Shown: positions 22,016 to 34,773 of the stretch, piece by piece | Layout of the letters: every line of letters begins with the position of its first letter | Numbering within the stretch: position 1 is the first letter of the stretch | Source: Allodiplogaster sudhausi | Lineage: Eukaryota > Nematoda > Chromadorea > Rhabditida > Diplogasteridae | Direction of reading: 5' to 3' | NCBI GenBank assembly: GCA_945643635.1 | Contig: CALZFC010000105.1 | Span: 866,001-930,000, forward strand | DNA length: 64,000 nucleotides | Position numbers and translations under genes: made by a program | Notes under the pieces: model-generated | The model's input: only the letters and a program-made list of their open reading frames with translations | Told to the model about the DNA's origin: nothing | Databases searched by the model: none

Positions 22016-22725
22016 CAGGGAAGTGATGGAGAAGACGGACACTATGAGCAGGCAATGCCCTTCCTATCTGATCTTCACTTCCTGTGGTCTCCCCTGGTGC
22101 ATCGTCTGCAGGAGAAAGAGGGAAACAGTCCGTTTGATAAAGAATTGTTGCTCTAGTTTAAAAGCTCGTTCCGGAATTCGTCGTCGACTCTCTCGGAGCA
22201 GTGCCCTCCACAGCTCCATTTACTTATCCTGCACTTTTTCACTAACATTCTCATCGACTCCTCGGATTTGGAATTGGAATAGATCCTATTGCTGGTCTCC
22301 GAGTCGTCGCTGTATTTCTTCAGCCACAATTTGAACCTCTCTTTCTCACTGCACCCTTTCTCTTCCTCTCCAGGGAAGTGATGGAGAAGACGGACACTAT
22401 GAGCAGGCAATGCCCTTCCTAGCTGATCTTCACTTCCTGTGGTCTCCCCTGGTGCATCGTCTGCAGGAGAAAGAGGGAAACTGTCCGTTTGATAAAGAAT
22501 TGTTGCTCTAGTTTAAAAGCTCGTTCCGGAATTCGTCGTCGACTCTCTCGGAGCAGTGCCCTCCACAGCTCCATTTACTTATCCTGCACTTTTTCACTAA
22601 CATTCTCATCGACTCCTCGGATTTGGAATTGGAATAGATCCTATTGCTGGTCTCCGAGTCGTCGCTGCATTTCTTCAGCCACAATTTGAACCTCTCTTTC
22701 TCACTGCACCGTTTCTCTTCCTCTC
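22016..22725 (-). repeat. 355-bp tandem duplication carrying Ariadne exon pieces
   Basis: Two nearly identical units start with 'cagggaagtgatggagaag' at 22016 and 22371. On the minus strand each encodes 'FKLWLKK(Y/C)SDDSETSNR' followed by an unrelated 45-codon run to a stop. The first part is the Ariadne IBR region, but the residue after S-N is Arg instead of Trp and the downstream Cys/His ligands are absent, so the units are non-functional pieces. Flanking sequence 'tatatgtttgacgaggttct' at 22790-22835 has an inverted match near 19858-19880. Confidence 0.75.
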
Positions 22726-23049
22726 TGCTCTTCTTGAAGATGTCAGCCATTCCAAGTCTGAATTCTCAAACATCTCCTAGTTGCTCAGATTATATGTTTG
22801 ACGAGGTTCTTTGTTATATGTTTGACGAGGTTCTCTCGTTCTTTGTGTCATCTCAACTTTCCCTGCACACTGCCGTTCTCATTTCTCTTATTTGGTTGTT
22901 CTTTTTATTCCCTAAGAATGAATCGTTGTCTATGAAACAGAGTATAGAGTGAGAAGAAGTTAGAAGAGGGAGTAAATAGTGAAAGAGACTAAAATAGTAA
23001 GAAAAAAACTACTACAAACCTACTGAACACGATAAAAACACCAGCCAGG

Positions 23050-23215
23050 AAAAAAATTTGGCGTGTGGCGTGCAAAAAATACGGACCAATTGCGTGCGGC
23101 GTGTAAAAAAGTAAAAAATGGCGTGCGGCGTGTAAAAAATCACAAATGATGGCGTGTGGCGTGCAATAAATCACTTTTTAAGGGCGTGCGGCGTGTGGCG
23201 TGTAAAAAGTTAACT
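23050..23215. repeat. Minisatellite of ggcgtgtggcgtg units
   Basis: Five or six irregular units of about 30 bp, each 'ggcgtg(t/c)ggcgtg' followed by an A-rich spacer. Confidence 0.85.
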
Positions 23216-23960
23216 GCCGTTGAACTTCTGAGTCTAACTGAAAAAAGGCTGAGGTCATGACATTTTGGATCGGTGTGTCGAATTTCAGGGTAGCAGCCCG
23301 AATTGAGTGAATTGATGAACTGTTGCTCGTTTAGATGTGAGGGGGAAGGATTTCCATCCACTGCCCTTCAGCTGGCTTCCGACCAGTCATTCCTCATCAC
23401 TACTGTAGTCATTCGGTTGATCTTACAGTGTTTCTGTATATAGTGAAGAAGTGAGGTGTAACGACAATATTTATTGTGGTTGAATCAAGTTCTACTGATT
23501 ATTTCACAATAATTCTCTGCTTATGCTCTGAGTATGCTTTACATTCGATTAAAATGAAAGTGCGTATTGCCCGGATAAAATTTTCATGAATCACATTTTG
23601 GACGGCGAAGTGATAATAATGCAATCACTGAGCTTTCGAGAGACTAGGAGAATGTCCTATTATTAACTATTGCTTGCGAGCTTGCAAGGAAAAAGTGCTG
23701 CAGCATAATTACTGGCTGTCTTCCGTTCTGAGTCTGAAGCCCTACCGAATTTAAAAATAAACTGATCACAACAATGCATGGAATACATGAGCAGCCCGAA
23801 CAGAGAACGAGAATGGGGTACATCATTTAAGGCAGAATGCGAAAGACACTTGAAGAACACGCCTTCACCCTTTGCCATGGTATGCGGTAAATAAGCGTTA
23901 TAAATTATGCGAATCCATAACATATGGAGCAAGCCTAGGAAGGGGAACGGAAGACGAGAT
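23216..23960. other. Intergenic, nothing recognised
   Basis: I find no splice-supported frame or repeat here. It lies just downstream of the GalNAc-transferase stop and probably includes its 3' UTR. Confidence 0.5.
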
Positions 23961-23965
23961 GAGAG

Positions 23966-24327
23966 CTAGGGAGCGAAGGCCTCGAGGACCCATCTCTGGC
24001 CAAGGTCAAGGGGGTCGCAAGGGCGGATGTGAATGGCATCGCGGACGGCGGAGAGGCAACGACCACTCTTGCGGTGTACGAGTTGGCCAGAGGCAGCCGA
24101 GTAGTCGAAGACGTGTCTCTGACTCACCCCCGTCACGGCACAACTCTCCAGCCGAACCGTCCCATCCGACACCACTCCGGCCATCGCAGTCACCGACAGA
24201 CAAACGTCGTCTGCCCGTAACTCGCCACGACCAGTCAGCGACCACGCCTGCGAATACTCGCCTACATTCTCTCTACCTAACCTGTCTCTCTCCTCTCTCT
24301 CCCTCTCTATCTCTCTCCTCTCTCTAG

Positions 24328-24376
<49 letters not shown>

Positions 24377-24643
24377 ACTGACCTGGTTCCCTCCAGCCCC
24401 ATGACAGGGAGCAATGCCAACAGCTTCCCCCTTCTTCCTTCCGTGAGTGTCGAGACACCTCCTGTCTGAAGGGAGCATGACATATCCGAGAGAGTGGAAG
24501 CGAGCTGGCAGGGGCGCCTCGGGGTACACGTTCTCCAGATACCAGTGGAAGGAGCGGCAGCCCAGCTCCCGCCTCAGACGCTGTCTCTCTGACACGTCTC
24601 CCGCGTCCACCGTGCGCGCCGCTACAATCACTCTCTCTTTCTT

Positions 24644-24675
<32 letters not shown>

Positions 24676-25441
24676 GGACTGACATGGAACCATCTTGTAG
24701 AAGAAGTCTTTGTACTCGTCCATCCAGACTTCAGCGGTGCGTGCCGCGTTGTGGTGGATGACAGTGGCTGTTCCTCCAGGGAATGAGTAGGGTGTCTGCT
24801 TGCGGAAGACATGGCCAACCCGAGAGCAGGGGTGGATCTCCAGAGATCCCCCGCACATCCACACCTCCAAAGAATATACGACACATCAGAAGATTGAGGA
24901 ACAACATCTATTACGAACACCAAGAAACCGAAATATTCAAAGAAAAAAAGGGGCAAAAAATACTAACGCGGAAAGATATTTCGAGATTTTCGCCTCCCCA
25001 AACTTGCATTCCTTCGTCATAGGATCCAATATCATAGAAGAACTGCTTGTCCATCGCGAAGAGACCTCCCGCTATTGTCGGAGTCCTCAATGCATATCAA
25101 TGAAAGCAGAGTACAAAATGATAGGGGAAAGACAAACTGGATGGGCTCAGCACGGTTATCGCCTCTTCTCTTCATTTCTCTCTGCGGCACGGGATACCAG
25201 CGGAAGTTGAGATGCCAGTTGAATCCTCCCCAAGTTGTGTCGGAAGCTGTCACGTACTCGAAGTTGTCATCCGAGATAACATCGATAATAGGAGCCACGA
25301 CTCTCTTGCGATCCCCAGCCACCCGAGAGAGAAGAGGCTCCAGCCATCCCTCCGTAACCTGATCAACCACTTCCTTCTACATTACTCTCTCTCTCCTCTC
25401 TCTCTTTCTCTCTCTCCTCTCTCTCTCTCTTTCTCTCTCTC

Positions 25442-25472
<31 letters not shown>

Positions 25473-25964
25473 AGAATGAACCTCGACGTGTGCATCGAGG
25501 AAGATGAGAATGGGAGCCTTGGCCATGGCTGAGCCAGTGAGTCTCGCGCGAATCAACCCGGAGCGCTCTTTCAAGTGGACAACATGGACGGGCATCTCAA
25601 ACAGCAGGAAATGAATAGTCTCATTTGACAAGATCGTGGAGACGCACGGGGAATCGCTTGATGTACGCGTCAAGAGGCTTCTTCAGGTAATCGCGGTCAG
25701 AGAGATCGTCGATGAGGATGATCTCTTCCACCAGAGAATGAGGACTCCGGTTGATGACGGAGTGGAGGGTGCGGAGAAGAGTTGTCCAGGCCTCGTTGTG
25801 GAACACGATGATGATAGAGGTGCGAGGCAGGGAAGCACTGTACTCTTTTGCTGCATCTCGACATCTGAAGAGTAAGAGAGGGAAAGAGACGGAGAGTAAG
25901 AAAGGGAATAAAAGAGAGAGAGAGACAGAGAAAAACAGAGAGGGAGAGAGAGTGCAGAAGGAAA

Positions 25965-25999
<35 letters not shown>

Positions 26000-26465
26000 A
26001 GAATAGCGGACTGCTCGGATCGGAAGTCTGGGAGAGTGCGATTGACACTCATGAGTTCGGAGGCGACAACGTTGAATTGGTTCTCGTGGAACCGTTTCTC
26101 CTTCTCCAGCTTCCTGTCCACTCCCAAGTGAACGGCCTCACCCATGGCTCCCGCTGAAGATCCTCCAGCAAATGCAGGCACCAGCAGCAAATGATCCAGC
26201 TCACTCTCAACCACAACTCATTACTATTCACTATGCAGTAATACCATTCACTCAGACTAACCTGAACGACAGGATCAAGAGTAGACTCCGGCAGTTCCTT
26301 GTCCCCAACATGCCGGCCAGCCCGTAGAGCACTCCCAGACTCAGCGGCACTCTTCTCAGAAGTCGACGGCTCCAGGTAATGGAAGAGAATGATGACATCC
26401 ACCAGCAACCACACCACTGAAGTCACCACAACAGCGCGGCAGACCGCGGAGCGAGGTGGCCGCAT
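23966..26465 (-). CDS. GALNT: Polypeptide N-acetylgalactosaminyltransferase
   Basis: Nine exons (26465-26262, 26205-26012, 25864-25648, 25595-25482, 25358-25138, 25085-24968, 24864-24684, 24621-24383, 24247-23966) encode 589 residues with all phases closing. These Golgi type II enzymes start mucin-type O-glycosylation by adding GalNAc to Ser/Thr. Seen in order: a single membrane helix near residues 10-30; '[18 protein letters not shown]'; '[10 protein letters not shown]'; the metal-binding D-A-H of 'FLDAHVE'; '[16 protein letters not shown]'; '[11 protein letters not shown]'; the Gal/GalNAc-T motif '[12 protein letters not shown]'; then a C-terminal ricin-type lectin domain with three CL(D/S) repeats and QxW-like ends. 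The isoform is not assigned. Four introns contain long GA/CT tracts. The transcript start lies beside a (GA)n tract and a 41-bp segment copied at 44.1 kb. Confidence 0.96.
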
Positions 26466-26504
26466 TGCCACCACGCAAGCACTCCAGACACTCTCAAAAC
26501 GGAG

Positions 26505-26507
<3 letters not shown>

Positions 26508-26581
<74 letters not shown>

Positions 26582-26632
26582 CGAGAGAGAGAGCGAGAGA
26601 GAGAGAGCGAGAGAGAGAGAGAGCGAGAGAGA
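26508..26632. repeat. (GA)n tract at the GALNT 5' flank
   Basis: About 120 bp of GA with occasional CGA, ending 43 nt before the start codon (read on the minus strand as CT). Confidence 0.95.
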
Positions 26633-27030
26633 AGAAAAGCAAACGAGAGAGCACAGGAAGATATCGTATATTATTAACGTGATGCACCAGCAACAAGGTA
26701 TCAGATGGAAAATAAACCAACCGAGAACTAGAATTAACGAACAGATTCCTTCAAAACATTTTATACGTAGAAGAACCTCGTTATGAATTATGATTATGAT
26801 AACCAAAATGATGAGTTTTCTCAACAAGTCGCAGGCATTGAACACCTTTCCCATTCGATATGCATATATTGCAGCTCTTTCTATGGTTGCAGTAAGACAC
26901 TGAAGAAAGCGATCAAATCGCAGTAAAGCCTACGGAAAATTAATATGAGTATTTATTAACAATAAATGAACAGCTCAAAGTCGGACGCTCTAGAATGAAC
27001 TAATTTGAGCAGATAATGAAAAAAATGTTG
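26633..27030. other. GALNT upstream region / TDRD-like 3' flank
   Basis: AT-rich spacer between two minus-strand genes. It should contain the GALNT promoter and the 3' UTR of the Tudor gene is on its right. I see no distinct site. Confidence 0.4.
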
Positions 27031-30000
27031 CTATGCAATTCTCTTGGCCAATCCAAGATTGCATAGGAAGTCAGCGAGATCCCTGCCTGAAGAGTCGGTG
27101 ATATCGGCATAGACAGAAGGGAGGAAGGGCGCATTCAGTTGTTTCCAGCCAGACCAGGCACTCCTCGGGTGCACGCGCACTGGACAATCGCCGCAGCCAA
27201 CGAAGAATTCATTCACCTACAAACAATTATAGACATTTCTAACTGGATCGAATTAAACAAAAGAGTAATTCTCGCATAGCCAAAGGAGAAAAGAAAAAGA
27301 ACAGAAACTAAACTAACAGCGACTTGGGCTTCTCGACTCCATACTTGGCTACTTCCATTGCCGCTTCCACAAGTACCGCCCGCTGCAGTTGGTATGACAC
27401 CAAATAGCTTAACGGAATTGCCATAATCTAAGGAGGCACGGAAGAGGAACTTTAATAAAAGACTGTAAATCGCAATGACAGCTCAACACTTGCAGGGTTC
27501 CCCACCTGGCACTTGAAAATGAGCATTTTGTTGAAAGGAGAACGGAAATTCAAACGGCGGACTACTGCCACCTTCGCGTAATGAAACGCCCCCACATCAA
27601 TCTACAAGGAAGAATGTGAGGAGTAAATTGATAATGAGATGGAGAATGAAGACTGACGAGATAGAAGAGGAAGCTGGTGGGATCAATCTTGCTGGGCCGA
27701 ACTGCAAGGCCCCTCTGCCACTGAGAGTGCATGGCCACTGCATAGATGCAGCCTGGACGAGGAATCTCTCCATTCAACTGGGAAGCAGACTCCTCGCACT
27801 CAGACGACAACTGCAGATACATGCACTCCGGCATCGGGTCCTCAAGCAATCACGATTGAATCTCTCTCTCCCCCCCCCCCTCTCCTAACCAAGGAAGCTT
27901 GTCTTAGACTGATCTCTCCAGGCCCCGCAGCATAGATGGCATGAGCGAGGAAGACAGAGACAGGCATGTGAGAGGGAGAGAGGGGCTGGATGTCCATTTC
28001 CCCCATGAAGTCGCATTCCGCACTGCCCAGACACTGAGGGGGCACCGCACTCGCAGGCAGCTTCTCCCTCAACATCTCATTTCTCAACTCAGACACTCTC
28101 ATTCAACTTCTCCCTCAACATCTCATTTCGCCACTTCCAGACTCGCTTACGTGGCTGACTCCCCCGCTGCCAAGCTACCCCGCAGGGCCTCAGCCAGTGC
28201 TTCTTCCATTGGTCTTCCCTCTTCGCTCTGGAGACGAACACTCCGTGCACCAGAAGGAGAACGAGAAACTGACATCCATACAACCTGCAAATTTTCATAT
28301 CCTATACATATATCGAAGAAATGCAGATATGCCTAGAGCCTCAGGTGTATTTCCTTAAAAAAATTCAATTTCCCCACTTTTCGACACTTCAGTCCTTGGA
28401 AATCCACAAAAAATTGTAATAGAAATAGTGATACGCAAACATTTTTGCTTCAAAAGAAATCGGATGATGTACAGTACTCTCAGATCCCCATAAAACGGCG
28501 AAAATCGGCGCCCCGACAAGATGAAATCGATTTCCAGCGAAAAATAGGGTGGGCAATCCCAAACTGAATTTTTTTTCGAAGAAAATAATGTGGGTAAGTC
28601 AAAGAATTTAAATTTTGGGGACTGAAAAATTGCGTGGGAAGTACGGTTCGGTCCCTCCTTTTTTCCACTGGTTGGAAATGTTTTTCGTCTTGTCGTGGCA
28701 GGCGGTTTTCAATGTTTTAAAGATATAATGTACTAACTAATTATAGAATATGTATAGAATGTTTGAAATTGCAATTGAAATTTACGACTTAGAGATAACT
28801 GATTGATTTCGTGGCTGTACTGAGGGGTGCTTGGCATACATCTTAGAAATAGCTTACATTTAAATTAAAAAAAAAAATTTGCCCGCATCGGAAATATTAA
28901 ATAAGTTTCCAACTCACAATCAGTGTAGTCGACGAGAATAGTGTTAAACAAACTTTTAACTTTTGCACCTGTGGTCTCTCGCTGATTGAAGAAAAGGAAA
29001 AAGAATAGGAACTTTGATTGGACGAGGCGAGAGAGGTTGGTGAGAAGTAGGATGCAGAGAGAAAAGAAGAGAGCGCAGAGCAGCATCCACAACTCCAGGT
29101 GGATGCCACTCTCGTCTGGCCCCTCCTTCTCCGATTCCATCGCCCCCTCCGCTATCCAGACTCACCCGCGTAGCCAGGGATGGAGTTCCCTCAACATCCT
29201 CTATGTACGCAGCTTTCCTCTAGATGTCATTCACAATTCGTAATTAGAATTATTTTTTTTTACAAATAATTTGGTGACAAACTTGAAGAGTAGTGAGCTG
29301 AAGATTGCGAAGACTTGAAGGGGGGAAAGAGCCGCTGACTCCTACATCCACGAAGAAACAGTGAACTAGGCCGAGGGAAGATTGAGACTGGAAAAGGAAT
29401 CAAAACCTAAGGTAGATGCAAGGAGCGTTAATCATAAGAGAAAAGACATGACAAATGGAAATGGTATCAAAATACTAACTAAGGCGATAACACGGAAGCA
29501 CTCGCCATTTGAATCCCGAAGGGCGTACGCTCCATTCACAACAATGTCCTAGAAATCATTCCTCCAGTAGAGTGGAATGAGCGATTCACACTGATGGAAA
29601 GAATACCTGAGGAAGCAGAGGAGGCTGGGACTCGAAGGCAGCCTTGACTTCCTTCTTAAGAAGCGAGAAGAGAGGCTGAGCATCAGCCAAACGAATGTGG
29701 AAGTCGCGGGAACTGCAGAAGGCAACGACCGTCGCGTCTTTCGGCTCTGCCCACGATGTCGAATCCGTTACGCTCACTCGAAGCTTAACATACTACGTTC
29801 TCGCTCTCTCTCGCTTCATAAAACTCTTGCATATATCAGCTTGAAAATCTCCAAAGGCAGAACATGAAATATGCGGCGGCAGCGAAGGCTCGCCTTGAAA
29901 AGAAGAAAAGAAACCATTTCAGCGAGTTGCAGTGCATTTGAAGAAGGTGCCGTCTGCCTCTCAACCGCATTGGCCGCTAAACAATCTTAGGTATTAAAAA

Positions 30001-30684
30001 AACAGAAAATATATTTCAGGCGCTTTTGGGCAAACAACACGACAAAACTAAATTTCTGCGAGATGAGAACGAAGCAACAAAGGAGCAGTTGGTCAGCGAA
30101 CAGAACTGACCCGGCAACAGAGCGGCACGCTTAATTGAAGTGGAGTTTGGAAGGCGAACGAAGAGAATCGTGAGGGGACCACGCGACTGTGATTCAAATT
30201 CCTCCGCTGCTTTTACTTGATCGAGCCAGTTTGGAGGCAACTCGGGACTCATCCCTGTCCTTACAAATCTGAAAAAAAAACATTGTCTGCGAGAAGAAGC
30301 AAGTTGACGGTGATTGGAAACATGCATCTAATATAAATAGGAAAGCGAACGGAAGGACCAACTCTTCGTGGTACTTAAGAGCGAGATGTTCAGATGAGAC
30401 TCCGCATGGAAAGTTTTTCTTAATCAATTCGTACAGCAACTCGCGAACTTCTTCCATTTCTTCCGATACGTCCATGTCTCCATCCCCTGGCATAGACAAG
30501 GGAATCTCGCGAAAAGATCATTGATTTCCTTAGAAGTTTGCAAACCTTTGTCAAATATCGTGGAAGGAATGAGTCCATTAGAGCCCAGAAAACGATGGGT
30601 ACTGCTCATGCGGTGTTGAGCAAGAAGGCGTGATGAAGGACGACCCAAACAAGACGTGTACAGACTCTCTGGACATATTTCACA
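27031..30684 (-). CDS. LOTUS-Tudor protein (TDRD5/TDRD7-like)
   Basis: Fifteen exons close in phase to at least 595 residues: 30684-30546, 30486-30363, 30268-30160, 29893-29825, 29783-29607, 29548-29480, 29387-29283, 29219-29166, 28968-28918, 28284-28151, 28067-27890, 27840-27658, 27601-27506, 27427-27314, 27216-27031. The N-terminal part has a LOTUS/OST-HTH-like fold ('RELLYELIKKNFPCGVSS'... 'GMSPELPPNWL'). The first Tudor domain shows 'VNGAYALRDSNGECFRV' and 'VHCFFVDVGVSG'. A second shows 'PGCIYAVAMHSQWQRG' and 'LIDVGAFHYAKVAVVRRL', and the end reads 'DSSGRDLADFLCNLGLA'. Members with this architecture act in germ granules and the piRNA pathway. The 5' end is not certain; the first in-frame ATG is at 30609. 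Exons 4-5 and 9 are the least secure. Confidence 0.68.
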
Positions 30685-31190
30685 CTAAACAATATTAAAT
30701 TCGATAAATCACCGCCCACACTATATGTTAAAAACCTTGCAATAAATCCATACTCATCTAGTTAATTAAAATTTCACAGATGCAATAATATATCAAAAAA
30801 TCCCTAAGAATTAAACTAGATGAAGGGAACAACAGCGTCCAAGTGACGTCGACAACTCAAGCGATGCAGTATTTAGTGGATATTACTACTTGGCGATGTG
30901 GAAGACAATTAGTGAATACAAAACGGCATCCCTATTTGCTTTTTCACCATGCAAGTGAACCTTTGTCAAATATCGTGCAATACTTTGGTATATTAAAGAA
31001 AGATAAATTGGTGACGATTTGCTCTTTCAGCCTTCTCCGCAGCTAACGCTAAGCACGACTAAATTCATGACGTCTAATCTAACCTGTGCTTCTCCGTTGG
31101 ATTCCCTTTTTTTGTAATATGTTACATTTTTCAATCTGATCTGGCATATTCTCACGATGTATAGGTTGCAAGTGTTTAAATTCAGGTAAA

Positions 31191-32139
31191 ATGGTGCTTT
31201 CTGCAGTTGCCATCGGTGTCCGCAATTCTTTAAGGAATATTCGGCTACTTTCTACATCATCCGTTCAATCAAAGTACATGGGTAATCGTAATCTTCTCAT
31301 TCCTTTTTCAACAAACTTATTAAAGTGGCCTGACTCTAAAATCGGCGTGTTTTATTCAATGCAAAATTGAACAGACTAGCATGCTTGCATGACATAATAG
31401 TAAATTCAGTGCGCGAAAAGGAAGAAGGAGACGTTGCTGTTGTAAGTGTTGACAAAGTGGAAGATCGTATGCCAATCAGGAAGGACAGCGACCCTTGCCC
31501 ACTCTGCACCTGCAACATTCCACTTAATGTCACCTATCAGGTAACCTTTATGGTTAAATGGTAAAATAACTTGAAGGTCTTTATTAATTTGTAGTAACGA
31601 ATTTACGATTACGATATCTTGTAAATTAATGGCAATGCAAGTATGGTGAGCAGGTTTTCCTCTTTCTGGGGTTTCATTTCGCTGTTTACTACTATTAAAT
31701 CTCAATTAAGTGTGCTTTTACATATATATTCTACAGTTGCGAACAAGTTATTATTTTCTTTGACTGAAATTTATCAGGATGTGCTTATACTGGAGCAGTT
31801 CATGCGCGGAGACGGAACCATTCTGCCTCGTCAGTTGACTGGCCTCTGCAAGAAGCAGCATCTTCATTTGGAGAGGTTTTCAGTTGTATGTTGTCCTTGC
31901 TTTATAATGAGAAAGCTTTGAGATGTGTGATGCAAGCTCACTGGGCCGGGCTGTTTCCGAATCGGACTAGGCCGGACTTCGATCGTGCGGGATACAAGCG
32001 ATTCAACCGATACTGGAATCAATCCATGGACATGTATCGACTTGAAGAGAAGAAAGAACCGGGCACTTGGTACTACATTAAACGATACCCAACGAAGCTC
32101 CCCTCCCATATTTCTACTCGACGTGGCAACTCCTCTTAA
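31191..32139 (+). CDS. MRPS18A: Mitochondrial ribosomal protein S18A
   Basis: Exons 31191-31281, 31380-31540, 31778-31889 and 31937-32139 encode 188 residues (human 196). It is a bS18-family small-subunit protein, designated mL66 when bound to the large mitochondrial subunit. The Arg/Ser-rich N terminus fits a targeting peptide. 'DPCPLCTCNI' carries the first Cys pair, 'DVLILEQFMRGDGTILPR' and 'LTGLCKKQH' match the family core, and 'HWAGLFPNRTRP' the C-terminal region. Exon 3 is taken to end at 31889 so that the spacing from GLC to AGL equals the human protein. AATAAA is at 32165. An acceptor-like 'aaattcag' ends 5 nt before the ATG. A second copy of exons 3-4 lies 2.46 kb downstream. Confidence 0.93.
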
Positions 32140-32451
32140 TTGTTGCTTATGAATCAATTCTAGCAATAAAGCGTTCTATTACTGTTCCTGGAACTCAGCT
32201 CTTTCTGTACGGTCGGAACTCTATATCTTGCCTTCTTATTAGTTAGCTTCTCGGTTTGATAGGTATATTCAGATGCGTGTTAAGAGATAATCTCGATAAC
32301 AGTAAGGAGTTATGTACATGCTGCAACCATCTTTGCTCTTCCTACTTTGTTTCTCCGCGAGTAACCAAAATGAGGTTAGGCTGCAGTTATTGGACATTTT
32401 AATTATTCCATGGATCTTGAGGTGGGTGAGGAGAGTGGTGGCTTGTTGGAC

Positions 32452-33981
32452 CATTCTACGATTGAGTCGTGAAGGGTGTGGTATGTTTAATGTTTCGTTT
32501 TAAGCTTATTTTACGTTTGTGGCTTCATCCGCGTAAAGCGGTTCCATTTTAATTAATTTTTTCCAGGTTATCAGTCCTTCTCATTTAAGGCTTATTCGTT
32601 TTACCTTGATTGCAGTTTCGTTTGCGTTTTCGAGCGTTCGAGAGGTATGCGACTGGCTAAAGGCGTCATGCTGGGCGGCTGATTTAACAGCGGCCCGATG
32701 CCTCCCGAGCCTCTAGCGTCGGACGGAGCCGTGCGATCTTTCGCTGCTTGAGATGGAGGCGTCCTATGCTGAGAGCGATGGACAAGGTTTGTTTTTCGAG
32801 TTCTACTGTCGAGGTAGCAGTTATATTCTCTCTGTTTCTGTTTGTCTCTACCCACTGCTCTCAGGGGAGACTTGGGTTACCCCTCACTGCGCTCAGTTGA
32901 GACTTGGGGGAGGGGATTCCTCAGCCGGGAATCCCCAGTGACACCTTCCCCCTTTGGGGAAAGTGATTCCTCAGCCGGGAATCCCCAGTGACACCTTCCC
33001 CCTTTGGGGAAAGGGATTCCTCAGCCGGGAATCCCCAGTGACACCTTCCCCCTTTGGGGAAAGGGATTCCTCAGCCGGGAAGTAACAATTTCTCCCTCCA
33101 GTGGATAGATGGATTACCCTCAACGGGAAGCTTTAAGAGAAGGTATCTGTTGATTGTAGAAAGGATGGATGACGACGTTGTAAGTGACGACTAGACTGTG
33201 ATTAGCTGGATGCCGCGACTTTGGAGCAAATTCCAACTGTTCGGAAAACAGTCCTGAACGCCATGACTCAGGTTAGATTCACTGATGATTATGATTATTA
33301 TTATCCGTGTATTCATAAATGGTCGGCGATTGCAGCTCGCAGATATGAAGGTCATACCGGGCATCTTTCGTTTAAGAGTAGACGGGTTTACTTTTAACAA
33401 CAAGTTGACTAAATAGTCTGAACATTACCTGGCAGATTCCAGTTTCTGCTCATAAGTTTATATTACAAGTATACAATTGGACTTATTTTGCCTGGTTCAA
33501 GTAACGTTGCTTGCAGGTCTTCTTCGCTCTATCCAAGAGCAACTCGCAGCGAGTGGCCTCGGGCCTCCCGACTGGCAGGACGCCTCTCCCCTTGATGGGT
33601 AAGTGGATTCCGCAAACGGAAATCAACAGTGGGGCTAGGTAACTTACCACGGGAACAGTTCTAGCGGACAACTTCGTGGCGTTGAGTATATGGTCAACTC
33701 TGATAGAAAAATGGGACTAAGTATCCTGAATATTAACTGGCAGATTACATTATCTGCTCATATGAGTGTGGTAGACATTCTGCCTATGATCTATTGCCTC
33801 TTTTCTTAGTAGTATGGTTTTTGCAGTGGGCTGGTGGCCTGGCCTTCTCTGGACCTGGGACGAATAGCCAATCTCGACCCAGTTGGGAGCACCTATGTCG
33901 ATAAAGTGTTACTATTGTGTGTGGTGTAAGGTACACATTCGGAAGGGTAATCGTGGTTATGTGGGAGATAGACGACCATAT
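32452..33981. mobile_element. Unidentified 1.53-kb insertion between duplicated blocks
   Basis: This sequence separates two copies of a 926-bp block (31524-32451 and 33982-34907). It contains three and a half 50-bp tandem units ('gattcctcagccgggaatcc') at 32915-33080 and GC-rich stretches reminiscent of the 5' repeats at 1-1.7 kb. No coding frame or terminal repeat is visible, so its identity as an element is inference from the way it interrupts the duplication. Confidence 0.45.
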
Positions 33982-34597
33982 AATGTCACCTATCAGGTAA
34001 CCTTTATGGTTAAATGGTAAAATAACTTGAAGGTCTTTATTAATTTGTAGTAACGAATTTACGATTACGATATCTTGTAAATTAATGGCAATGCAAGTAT
34101 GGTGAGCAGGTTTTCCTCTTTCTGGGGTTTCATTTCGCTGTTTACTACTATTAAATCTCAATTAAGTGTGCTTGTACATATATATTCTGCAGTTGCGAAC
34201 AAGTTATTATTTTCTTTGACTGAAATTTATCAGGATGTGCTTATACTGGAGCAGTTCATGCGCGGAGACGGAACCATTCTGCCTCGTCAGTTGACTGGCC
34301 TCTGCAAGAAGCAGCAGCTTCATTTGGAGAGGTTTTCAGTTGTATGTTGTCCTTGCTTTATAATGAGAAAGCTTTGAGATGTGTGATGCAAGCTCACTGG
34401 GCCGGGCTGTTTCCGAATCGGACTAGGCCGGACTTCGATCGTGCGGGATACAAGCGATTCAACCGATACTGGAATCAATCCATGGACATGTATCGACTTG
34501 AAGAGAAGAAAGAACCGGGCACTTGGTACTACATTAAACGATACCCAACGAAGCTCCCCTCCCATATTTCTACTCGACGTGGCAACTCCTCTTAATT
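33982..34597 (+). pseudogene. Partial second copy of MRPS18A exons 3-4
   Basis: Near-identical to 31524-32139, differing at only a few positions (for example 'cagcagctt' against 'cagcatctt'). The copy begins at the last 17 bases of exon 2 and has no exon 1, promoter or targeting sequence, so it cannot make the protein. It includes exon-3 and exon-4 equivalents at about 34236-34347 and 34395-34597 and the AATAAA. Confidence 0.9.
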
Positions 34598-34773
34598 GTT
34601 GCTTATGAATCAATTCTAGCAATAAAGCGTTCTATTACTGTTCCTGGAACTCAGCTCTTTCTGTACGGTCGGAACTCTATATCTTGCCTTCTTATTAGTT
34701 AGCTTCTCGGTTTGATAGGTATATTCAGATGCGTGTTAAGAGATAATCTCGATGACAGTAAGGAGTTATGTAC

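Noticed and set aside
31883..31912. A 29-nt intron in MRPS18A
   Set aside because: A 47-nt intron (31890-31936) preserves the exact spacing of the human protein, so no ultra-short intron is needed. Similar 21-32 nt candidates in CLIP and Fe65 were also resolved by longer alternatives.
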